DNA from: Amoebidium appalachense
Lineage: Eukaryota; Ichthyosporea
Direction: 5' to 3'
NCBI GenBank assembly: GCA_963693365.1
Contig: CAVNZM010000009.1
Span: 2,976,001 to 3,040,000, forward strand
Length of the DNA stretch: 64,000 nucleotides
The notes under the pieces were generated by a model. That model was not told the DNA's origin. It ran no database searches and was given only the letters and a program-made list of their open reading frames with translations. This document shows, piece after piece, positions 43,005 through 64,000 of the stretch (positions within the stretch are counted from its first letter, which is position 1; every line of letters starts with the position of its first letter). The translations under genes and the position numbers were made by a program.

Positions 43005-43774
43005 GCCTCGTTGTAAAAGCTAGCAACAGTTTGGCTCATTCCCTAACAGCTACTGAGCTGTCTCTCTTTTTGCGTCTTACTTTTCTTTTCAGTCCGCAAA
43101 CGAACGGAAGGCTTTGACTGTAGTTCAACGAGAGACAGCGGTACCTGTTAGGCTCATTCCTAGCCAACTTGGACACACTCTGCGCTCAAGAACTTGGGCC
43201 CAACCCTAGCCATCTTAGGTAATGCATCCAAGCAAACAGACCCAGAAGAACAACCGGAAAACCTTTTGTTCCGAGCGCCCCAGGTTTTCACAACCAACTA
43301 ATTACTTCAAAAGCCTGTGATGCATATAAAAGTAACGAGCTCACATCTCCTCTCATCTTGTGGCCGCAACATCGTTGCGAGTGCCTGAGCACCCTCCCTC
43401 GTGGGTCGGCCCAGAAAGATGCCACGCAAAAAGCTAAAGTGATTATATGCTGATAAACGCCTGAACATACTGATAATGAGTTTGGAGTCTTGCAAGTGCG
43501 CTCTCTCCCTCTCTCCCTCTCCAGCTCCCTCCCTCTCGTTCTCCTTGTCATGACTGTCAGTCGACTGAAGACTTTTCCCTGTCTGCCTGTTGCCGACTGA
43601 TTGTTGATAGTCAGTAACATGTAGACCCTTACATACGTCATTGCAGTCTTCCGGTTTTTACTAAGGCAAAAGTCAAGAAAGTGTGTGGGCACCCATGTGG
43701 CGCGCCAGTTGCACCGCGGCCGTGTTTGCGGGACAGCCGGAACGAAAGGCTTTATAATTTGTGGTCATCTGAAA
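43005..43774. other. Intergenic; 5' part of duplicated segment
   Basis: From about 43205 to 43510 the sequence matches 45865-46150 (for example AAGATGCCACGCAA and GAGTCTTGCAAG), so it belongs to the direct segmental duplication that carries the RAP genes. No separate gene was seen. The F-box/LRR and RAP genes diverge from this interval. Confidence 0.6.
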
Positions 43775-44137
43775 ATGAAACTCGTAGCTTTACACAGAGT
43801 TTTCAAGCAAACGGGTTCTTTAACCCTGTTAACGCGGTACTCACAACTAGCTCCACGTGCACAAAAGTTAACCCTCTCACCCCACTACTCTACTTCTGTC
43901 TGCTTGCGGGGTTTCTCCTTTCTTGTATACGGAGGGTCTTTCTTGGTTCCCCTCTCCCCGTCCCTTTGCTTGCAACACACACGACTTCTTGTGACACATA
44001 CACCGCCAAGCACCTCTGACAACGCACCTACGCCCTTGCCTAGCCCTAAGAGCGACGCAAGGATTTTGGCCTTGAACAGAAAAGCGTTCTCGCAGCTGTT
44101 AGCGACCCTCTCCAACGGACAAGAAAAATGCTTCTAG
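43775..44137 (+). CDS. Mitochondrial presequence region of the RAP gene (out of frame)
   Basis: A frame from ATG 43775 begins MKLVALHRVFKQTGSLTLL and continues with Arg/Lys, Ser/Thr and no acidic residues for about 40 codons, the typical composition of a mitochondrial targeting peptide. It reads to ALNRKAFSQLLATLSNGQEK and stops at 44135-44137, just before the RAP frame (ATG 44151). The decayed paralog at 47505 starts with the same presequence, and its aligned DNA has one A less in the run at 44124-44128. Removing one base there would fuse this frame to the RAP frame, so the true protein probably starts here. Confidence 0.55.
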   Translation: MKLVALHRVFKQTGSLTLLTRYSQLAPRAQKLTLSPHYSTSVCLRGFSFLVYGGSFLVPLSPSLCLQHTRLLVTHTPPSTSDNAPTPLPSPKSDARILALNRKAFSQLLATLSNGQEKCF

Positions 44138-44150
44138 GGCATACTCAAAC

Positions 44151-45287
44151 ATGGCGGAGGTGCTGCACTTGACAGCAGAGGTGAAGCAAGGGACTATTTC
44201 AACAGGACTCAGGAACAAAGTCGTGTCCCGTCTCACGGAGTTGTTGCGAACTGGACATCACATGACAATAGAGGAACTCAAGGCCATTATGCATGGGTTC
44301 GTTCGGTTGAGGGTTCTGGACGGAAATCTCTGCAGCCTTCTGGGAAGAGAAGCGAGACACCACCTCCTCTTTCTTTCCACCAGCGACATTCTTCGGTTAC
44401 TATCTTTTTTTGGTTCTTTGCACATGAACGATGAATCTCTGGTGAGCAATGCCCTGCATGTTCTCTCACGGAGCAATAAGGACCTGGGGTTTGTGGAGAG
44501 CGCAGAAATAATCCGAGATCTAGCGAAATTAAATCACCCTCAAACCTCTTCCTATGTGAATGCGTTTTTGCGACGCCACCGCAACGATCCCACACCTACC
44601 GAGGTGAACACAGACCTTATCATAGCACACACCTCAGTCTTATGGGCAATGGCTGTTGTGCTTGAAGATGTCGATTTGCAGGCAGCAAAGAGATTCTGGT
44701 TGTCAAGCATGACCATGGTGCGAAAACATCGATCGAGCACGAACACAGGCATCATGGTCCAGCTACACCAGGCATACTTGGCACTCAAGTTGGCTTTTCC
44801 AGACATAGCACAGGTTATATATTACGATCAGGGCAATGAGGAGGTTTTGGGAGCTTGTGCAGAAGCAGTCCTCAAAAATTACAACCCGAAACTACCGGAG
44901 AAATCTTTCCCCAAACTACCGGAGAAATCTTTCTTCCACCACAAAAGGGTTGACGTTAACGGTATGCTTAGGGAATTGGGTTACAGCGTCGGCAACGCGT
45001 ATAAAACACCGGATGTTGGGTACGTGTGCGCCGGACAGATAGCTGGTACGAATGTTGTGATTGAGCTTGACACACCCAGTAACTATGGGCGAGTGGACAC
45101 AGGCAGGGCGCTTGGTTCATATGTCTTGAAACTGAAACTGCTGAGAGGAGCAGGGTATGATGTTAGAGAGTTTATGGTTGGTGTGATGGTGAAGATGGAA
45201 GATAAGGATAGCCTTTTAAGGTATTGCAGGGCTGTTATGGAAGGATGTGAACCCTTTGCCAGGGCCGGTTCTCTGGATATGTTCTAA
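44151..45287 (+). CDS. RAP-domain protein (FASTK-like organellar RNA factor)
   Basis: 378 codons without introns. Residues 1-240 are helical and repeat-like (for example TELLRTGHHMTIEELKAIM and LAKLNHPQTSSYVNAFLRR), resembling the helical arrays that precede RAP domains. Residues about 267-345 match a RAP domain: DVNGMLRELGYSV, YVCAGQIAGTNVVIELDTPS and GSYVLKLKLLRGAGYDV correspond to the family's EIAIEvDGPsHf...LKrrlLeaaGw pattern. RAP proteins act in mitochondrial or plastid RNA processing and stability. A 24-bp perfect-frame duplication (44886-44933) repeats PKLPEKSF. The start used is the first ATG of this frame, but comparison with the paralog suggests the real N-terminus lies upstream at 43775. 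The gene is the better-preserved member of a tandem duplication. Confidence 0.75.
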   Translation: MAEVLHLTAEVKQGTISTGLRNKVVSRLTELLRTGHHMTIEELKAIMHGFVRLRVLDGNLCSLLGREARHHLLFLSTSDILRLLSFFGSLHMNDESLVSNALHVLSRSNKDLGFVESAEIIRDLAKLNHPQTSSYVNAFLRRHRNDPTPTEVNTDLIIAHTSVLWAMAVVLEDVDLQAAKRFWLSSMTMVRKHRSSTNTGIMVQLHQAYLALKLAFPDIAQVIYYDQGNEEVLGACAEAVLKNYNPKLPEKSFPKLPEKSFFHHKRVDVNGMLRELGYSVGNAYKTPDVGYVCAGQIAGTNVVIELDTPSNYGRVDTGRALGSYVLKLKLLRGAGYDVREFMVGVMVKMEDKDSLLRYCRAVMEGCEPFARAGSLDMF

Positions 45288-45604
45288 CTCAGGATTCATG
45301 AAGCCTTGTCGTATGAGCGCTTACGTATGCTAGGTTTCGATGCTGCAACATGTGTTGGTTTTTTAATGTTTTTTGTAGCATACATGTCATAGGCTTTATA
45401 AACACATGAAGACTTAGAATAACAGTCTGCAATTGTGAATCGCATGGTTTGTGCAATTGACTATTACGAGTCTCATGAACGAACTATCCTTAGAAGGTAC
45501 AACGGTTACCCTCAGAGGGCTAAACCCGGAAACCGTTGGTGGTGGTGGTGGTTGGGGGGGGGGGGGGGGGGGGAGGGGGGGGCTTGGGAAGGTTTTTTTT
45601 TTTT

Positions 45605-45635
<31 letters not shown>

Positions 45636-46274
45636 TTGTACAAGCTACCGTACCCCGTATGGTCTTGCAAAATACGATTTATTGGTTGCACGTTTATCGT
45701 GCCCAGCTGCTTTCACGAAGACTTTATTTAAGTATTCGCACACACAGTCACGCATGCAAATGCGATGAGTGCACGGTCGCGTTATACTATTAGGGAATGC
45801 AGGAATATTATCATCTGAAAATTTTTATAGATGAGAAATAGCTTAGCCCATCCTTTAGCTATCATGAGCAAATGCACCCAAGCAGACAGGTCTTCGGAAG
45901 CCCTTTTGTTCCATAGGACCCAGACTTTGACAACCGCATGTTTCAAGCGCCTTCAAAGGCATTGGGCTCACCTCTTCTTTGTGGCTGCAACCCATGGGGA
46001 GTGGGGTGGGTGTACCTGAGCACTCTCCCTCACCTGTCGTTGAGCCCCGGCCTAGGAAGATGCCACGCAAGATGCCAAAGTGGTCCTATGATGTTACAGG
46101 AGTGCACCTACTACAAATGCATGATTTGGGAGTCTTGCAAGCTCTCCCTCCCTCCCTCCTTCCCTCCCTCCCTTCCTCCCTCCCTCCCTCCCTCCCATCC
46201 CCCCTCCCCTCCCCTCCCTCCCTCCATCCCTCCCTCCCTCTCTCCCTCCTTCCCTCCTTCCCTCCCTTCCTCCC

Positions 46275-46275
<1 letters not shown>

Positions 46276-46366
<91 letters not shown>
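46276..46366. repeat. Poly-C tract of about 90 nt
   Basis: An uninterrupted C homopolymer, the longest in the window, preceded by CCCTCCTT repeats and followed by (CA)n. Confidence 0.95.
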
Positions 46367-46368
<2 letters not shown>

Positions 46369-46864
46369 CACACACACACACACTGGGCGGCTATACCGTA
46401 CCCAAATACCCAATAAACCCAGATTCCTAGATTTAATATTAGCATTGACGGTCGATTGGATATTGAAATATTGCGTTTCAATCTGCTACCAATCATCGCG
46501 TGGTCGGATATGCCATGGATCACCATCAAGCACCTGAATCTTAAAAGAAAAGCGCATCTTTGATAGCAGATCTTTTCCAAATAAGGCAGGTAATTTGGGT
46601 TTCACGGTCCAAAATCTGGGTTTGGGATAGGAATCAAGGGGGGTCTTCCAGATTCCTAAACCCAAACCCAAATCTTCACAACAAGATGAAGCAAGAGAAC
46701 GCCAAGAGCTAAGATGTTAAGCATACTAGTATTTCTGGTATAATTACGTCCTAGAAATAATATCTTATTACGCAACGTAAATATTTGTATCTTTTATAAT
46801 GCTTTATTATAGAATATATTCTTTGTTTCTTCATAATACATAGGCGTGGTGCGAAAAGGCGGTC

Positions 46865-46903
46865 ATGCCTCTCTCCCCCCCCCCCCCCTCCTCTCTCTCT
46901 CTT

Positions 46904-46934
<31 letters not shown>

Positions 46935-47200
46935 CGCGCGCTCGCTCGCTCTCCCTCCCCTTCTCCCTCCCTCCCCCTCCCCCTCGCCCTCCCAATCCCC
47001 CTCCCCGTCCCCCCCCCCTCCCCCCTCTCCCTCCCCCTTCCCCTCCCCCTCCCCCCTCCCGCTCCCTCTCCCCCTCTCCCCCTCTCCCAAACTCCCTCTC
47101 CCTCTCCCTCTCCCTCTCCCTCTCCCTCTCCCTCTCGTTCTGCCTCTCTCTCTCTCTCTCCCTCTCTCGCTCCCTTGCTCTCTCGCTCTCTCAATCTCGC
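46865..47200. repeat. C/T-rich tract with (CG)n
   Basis: (CT)n and (CCCTCT)n variants, with an alternating CG run of about 23 nt at 46919-46941, a Z-DNA-prone sequence. Confidence 0.9.
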
Positions 47201-47504
47201 TTTCAAGTGACACACTGCCGGGGAAAAAACGATCAATTTAATAGTCGATATTGTGTAGTGGTGCCTCATTTGCCTTCCTCCCTCAGCAGAAATGTCTCGC
47301 TAGTAATGGCAATGCTTATCTGTGTACGCGAAGTGATTGCTGCGAAGAAGGCTGCGAAGAAAAACTCTCTGCGGGCTGCGAAGAAGGAAGCAAAAATTGG
47401 TCGTCCGGTCGATGGCGAGATGGCGCGTGGCACCGTCAGTTCGTGTCAGACGGAGCCCGGACGTTTTAGCTTTTCCCTGTTAAACTCAGCCTAGACTTCT
47501 GAAA

Positions 47505-48994
47505 ATGAAACTCATAGTTTTGCACAGAGCTTTCAAACACACGGGTTCTTTAACCCTTTTAACACGGCTCTCACAACTAGCTCCACGTGCAGAAACGTTA
47601 ACCTCTCACCCCACTATTCTACTTCTGTCTGCTTGCGGACTTTTTCCTCTATTGTATACGGAGGGTCTTTCTTAAATTCCCCTCTCCACATCCATTGGCT
47701 CCCAGCACACACGACTTCTTGTGACACAGGCTTACAACACTTCTACTCGTTCGAATTCATCAGGCCGGCCCTAAACCCAAGAGACAGAACGACGCAAAGA
47801 AACTAGCCTTGAACGATGAAGCTTTTTCGTAGATGTTAGGGACAGTCTCCAGTGGATGCAAAGATGCTTCTAAAGCATACTCAAACGTGGCGGAGGTGCT
47901 GCACTCGATAAAAGGAGGGCCTGCCTCAGCAGATTTGGTAAAGAAAGTCTTGTTCCGCCTCGTGGGGTTGTCACGAGCTGGACACCATGTGGCAGCCGAG
48001 GAAATCAAGCCTATTATGGAAGAGTTCGCAAGGTTTGAAGTTTCTGGATGTTGATCTCTGCAACCTTCTAAGAAGAGAAGCAAGATACCACCTACTCTTT
48101 CTTTCCAGCAGCGACATTCTTTGGTTTCTTTCACTTTTTGCCTCGTTGCACATCAACGACGACTCTCTAGTGAGTGCCGCTCTGCATGCTCTCTCGGGGG
48201 GCCAAAAGGACCTGAGGTTTTTGGAGAGCACAGAAATCATACGTATTCTAGCAAAGCTGAATCACCCTCAAACCTCACACCATGTGAATGCGTTTTTGTG
48301 TCACAATGTTCCCACACCTACCAAGGTGGACAGGTATAGCATCGAAGCACATGCCCAGGTCCTTAGGGCGATGGCTGTTGTCTTTTAAGATATTGATTTG
48401 GATGCAGCAAAGGATTTCTGGTTGTCAAGCATGGCATTGATACGAGAACATCAATCTAGCACGGACACAATCACACGGTGCCAGCTACATCAGGCATACT
48501 TAGCACTCAAGTTGACTCTCCCCGACATAGCACAGTTGCTCAATCACGATAAGGGCTACAAAGCGGTCTTGGCATCTTGTGCAGAATCTTTTGCTAATTT
48601 TTACAATCAGAGACTGCAGCAACGAGCCTTTCACCGCCACAACATGGTTGACATAAATTTTATGCTTCGAGACTTGGGATACAGCGTCATCGACAGGTAT
48701 CAAACACCGGGGGTAGGGTACGTGTGCGCCGGACACATACCTGGTACGAACATAGTCATTGAGCACGTCACACTCAGTAACTATGGGCTAGCGGACACAA
48801 GTAGGGCGGTTGGTTCATATGTGCTGAGACTGAAACTTTAAAAAGGAGTTGGGTATGATGTGAGACAATTTATGGTTAATGTGATGGTGATCATGAAGTT
48901 GTGAGATAGGGATCGCCAGGTATATAAGGTTTTGCAGGGCCGTTATGGATGGGTGTGAGCCCCTTGCCAGGGCTGGTTCTGTGTATCTGTTATA
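47505..48994 (+). pseudogene. Decayed RAP-domain gene copy
   Basis: It aligns along its length with 43775-45287. It opens MKLIVLHRAFKHTGSLTLL, continues with NVAEVLHSI, LLRREARYHLLFLSSSDIL, LAKLNHPQTSHHVNAFL and QLHQAYLALKL, and has a RAP-like end (DINFMLRDLGYSV, YVCAGHIPGTNIVIE, GSYVLRLKL). It is broken: a frameshift after the presequence (one C lost in CCTCTCACCCC), a shift near 48053, an in-frame TAA at about 48386, another TAA after GSYVLRLKL (48839-48841), and further stops beyond. The acidic D of the RAP core (IELD) is H here. It lacks the 24-bp PKLPEKSF duplication, so that duplication probably arose later in the intact copy. Confidence 0.85.
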
Positions 48995-49646
48995 GTTGTT
49001 GTGGTTAACGGTTTGTTCAAGTCCTAATCACATGTGGCAAAGGTCCATAGCCTATGCTCATAAATAACTCTTCAAACTTCAAGGAACACAATACACACAC
49101 ACGCACACACACACACACTCATGCATATGCACGCACACTCACACGTGCACACATGTACAGGCACGCTCGTGCACCCACGCACACACACGCACACACACTC
49201 ACTAGGCTACAAATAATAACGCACGCACACACACACACACACTAGGCTACAAAGAATACAATAAACAAACACACCAAGGTTTGAGCAGTCAATCGATTGT
49301 ATGTATGTAAGTATGATGCCTTTAAATTCACATTCCTAATTTTTTTTTGTTTTTAAAAATTAAGTATAAAATCTCTTGTGTAGCATACAGTCATCTGCAA
49401 ATCTCTGTGGAAATATATGCCATTTTTTCTTAGTATACGTATATGGAAGATTATCTGAAAATCTCTTTTTCTTTTTTTTGTAAATGCCATCTTTTCTTAT
49501 TTTTAGAGAACTAAAAAAAAGTATAGGAATATGGAAAGTTTGCTTAAAACTTCTTTTGAAATGTAAGATGTGCCATCTCGCGCTCTTCCTACTGTTATAT
49601 GGAGAGAGGGAGAGAGAGATTGGGGGGGGGGGGGGGGGGGGGGCTG

Positions 49647-49677
<31 letters not shown>

Positions 49678-51100
49678 TCATCTATGTATATATTCCTATG
49701 ATAGTTGTTTTGTTGTTTTTAGAAAAATATGAAGACTGTTTTAAAATTTAGACCTTGTATTAAAATGCATCGCTTGTCAGCTGAGCAGCTGGCCTTTGCC
49801 TTTGCAATCGAATGAGAGTTGCAGTAGAGTGAAGTTTGCTGTGATGCAACTGAAAAATATCACACGTGGACTTGTACATTTTCTCTTATATCCCTGCACA
49901 TGTACTCCTCGCCGCTGGATGCGAAACCCTATACCCACTTATCTATCGGAGGCGGTGTGGATGTTATGACCCTGAAATAATGTAATAGGTCAATTTTAAA
50001 CATGTATCATGATAAACATTAAATGTTTATAGTATATTAACCGTTTACCTTATCCAAGGGTGTCACGTGTCATGCATCCCGGTGCAGTGTGCGTGTGGAA
50101 AAGGGGCGGATCCGGGGTACGGTGTGTGTGTGTGTGGGTGCCCCGCGGGGAGAGGGGGGAGGGGGGCGGGGGACCTTTAGGTAGTTGGTTTGTGCACAGA
50201 GTATGCATCATACACATTTGTGTAAAATCTAGCTGGTGCGGAAACTTTGGGAATACGTCTTGATCGATCAGCTCAGTAAACCTATCCTTAAGAGGGGGAG
50301 AGGGGGGGGGGGATCGGACTACACAAGTGCACCCCGTATTTTCAATCCTGCATATATAACAGCAAGTTTTATTCAAGCCCATTTATTGGTCGCGGGTAAT
50401 TATAAACTTTAAATAATTATACGTGCACAGGAATTATCACAGTGACCACAAGTATTCGTACACACACAGCCACACATCCAAAAACTTAGGCTAAGCTTAA
50501 GGCTGATAATAAGCAGCCTCATAATAAGTATAATTCAACACGTTATTCTATTCTTAAACGATTTAGGATGTGGCCTATGTATTCATATGCGTGCATGAAA
50601 GTTTTACGGCACCATGATAATAAAAGAATCGATAATTTCCCCCGGCGTTTATCATGAGAATTACCAATTAACTTTACGTTCAAAGTGTCCAACCATCCCA
50701 GTGGCAAGGAAAGGTGGTCCACTTGCCGGTTATAGCATTACTAACTGTTTTCATGTTCGAGCATAGGCAAAAGAGTGGTTAAAAAAAAAAAAAAAAAAAA
50801 GGTGCAAACCATAGAAAAGTGCTATGGCACGATATAGTAGCGCATAGTAGTACATAAAACGCTTCGTCGTAGTTACAACATATTTCTTAGAACCGGAAAT
50901 CGAATTTTCACGACATGTGATTGTAAGACATGTATAAGTCGTTACTTCAAGTTAGAACAGGGTCGTAATAGAGAGAACTTGCCATCAAACCTTAAGAAAG
51001 GCTGAAAAAACATTCAATAGTACTGACTAAAGTTTCTTGCCTGGTGATGTGATGGGGGTGCTTGATGTCAAATCTTTGAATTCAGAGCCCTACGGTTATG

Positions 51101-51149
<49 letters not shown>

Positions 51150-51334
51150 ATGCATGTCTGATGATTGCAGAGCATGCTTACGCGAGAACACCACAACAAT
51201 ACTCGTGAGCACACAACAGCATGTGCCCCAACCTTTCATATTATTTACACACACACACACACACACACACCATTATGCCCGTCCCTTAGTCATGCCCGTC
51301 AAAATCCGGGGAGCGGGGTGGTTGCAAAGTAGGA
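48995..51334. other. Intergenic between RAP pseudogene and K+ channel
   Basis: (CA)n-like DNA at 49092-49240, poly-G and (GA)n at 49622-49673, and a poly-A at 50780-50800. The rest is AT-rich unique sequence with short frames only. A frame at 51037-51441 is mostly Cys-Val. The two downstream genes converge here (RAP copies on +, channel on -). Confidence 0.6.
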
Positions 51335-63467
<12,133 letters not shown>

Positions 63468-63486
63468 CTGCAAGGCATATGTCTGT

Positions 63487-63873
<387 letters not shown>

Positions 63874-63954
63874 TGCGTTTCTGTCCGTCCTTGTAGATTC
63901 TGTCCTACCTAGTTCATGGTAATCAAAAGGGTCCACATAGGAGCGCAATCTCCC

Positions 63955-63998
<44 letters not shown>
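63955..63998. repeat. Poly-C at window end
   Basis: About 44 nt of C, reaching the end of the window. The channel's 5' exon probably lies beyond it or in the 63.87-63.95 kb gap. Confidence 0.9.
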
Positions 63999-63999
<1 letters not shown>

Positions 64000-64000
64000 C

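Larger units (their letters stand above)
45288..47504. other. Intergenic between RAP copies
   Basis: G/T homopolymers lie at 45555-45636. The 5' flank of the second duplication copy spans 45865-46150, followed by a low-complexity insertion (CCCTCCTT-type tracts at 46142-46275, poly-C at 46276-46366), unique DNA (46380-46850), and a C/T-rich tract with (CG)n at 46865-47200. The frame at 47331-47460 with Ala/Lys repeats (AAKKAAKKNSLRAAKKEAK) is too short to support. Confidence 0.6.

Noticed and set aside
47331-47465. Ala-Lys-rich frame (AAKKAAKKNSLRAAKKEAK) as a histone-like protein
   Set aside because: It is generated by a short GCGAAGAAGGCT-type repeat upstream of the RAP pseudogene and has no start context or fold.
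63898-63950. Minus-strand RSYVDPFDYHEL with donor GTAGGA as the channel's first exon
   Set aside because: Its phase (1) does not match the start of exon 63467 (phase 0), and no start codon is visible.

Overview
The window looks like nuclear DNA of a microbial eukaryote. Real coding sequence is sparse and is mostly split into short exons with GT..AG introns. The rest is dominated by dinucleotide repeats ((GT)n/(CA)n, (GA)n/(CT)n) and by poly-G/poly-C tracts, one about 90 C long. Most long open frames are therefore artefacts (Cys-Val, Thr-His, poly-Pro, poly-Gly, Ser-Leu). A RAP-domain protein with a mitochondrial-type presequence and a KCNQ-like potassium channel fit a unicellular eukaryote. 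RAP families are expanded in alveolates (apicomplexans, chromerids), so a chromerid-like alga is one possibility, but the lineage is inference only. No bacterial operons, rRNA, tRNA or CRISPR were recognised.

Layout. 1-6.5 kb: repeats plus a small two-TM protein (1902). 6.5-7.5 kb: an uninterrupted tandem-PDZ protein. 8.56-16.39 kb (+): a complete nine-exon STRAP/UNRIP WD40 gene that joins to 317 codons in one frame. 18.0-18.8 kb (+): a heptapeptide-repeat protein with a C-terminal PPSY motif and an upstream CCAAT/TATA pair. 19-31 kb: repeats with a few isolated exon-like fragments. 31.6-38.5 kb (+): a retinol-dehydrogenase-type SDR in six exons whose N-terminal exon was not found. 40.1-43.0 kb (-): an F-box/LRR protein broken by two mutually compensating frameshifts. 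43.2-49.0 kb (+): a segmental duplication, with one largely intact RAP-domain gene and one decayed copy. 51.3-63.5 kb (-): a voltage-gated K+ channel of KCNQ type in 15 identified exons (487 codons in frame), lacking only its 5' end.

The genes do not form an operon or a visible pathway. What links them is intron architecture. On both genomic strands, (CA)n, C or T tracts often lie just upstream of the 3' splice site, and poly-C often starts within about 25 nt of the 5' splice site, always read on the coding strand. A short dispersed element of about 120 bp ending in poly-C occurs at least seven times. In one STRAP intron the 3' splice junction itself has been tandemly duplicated.
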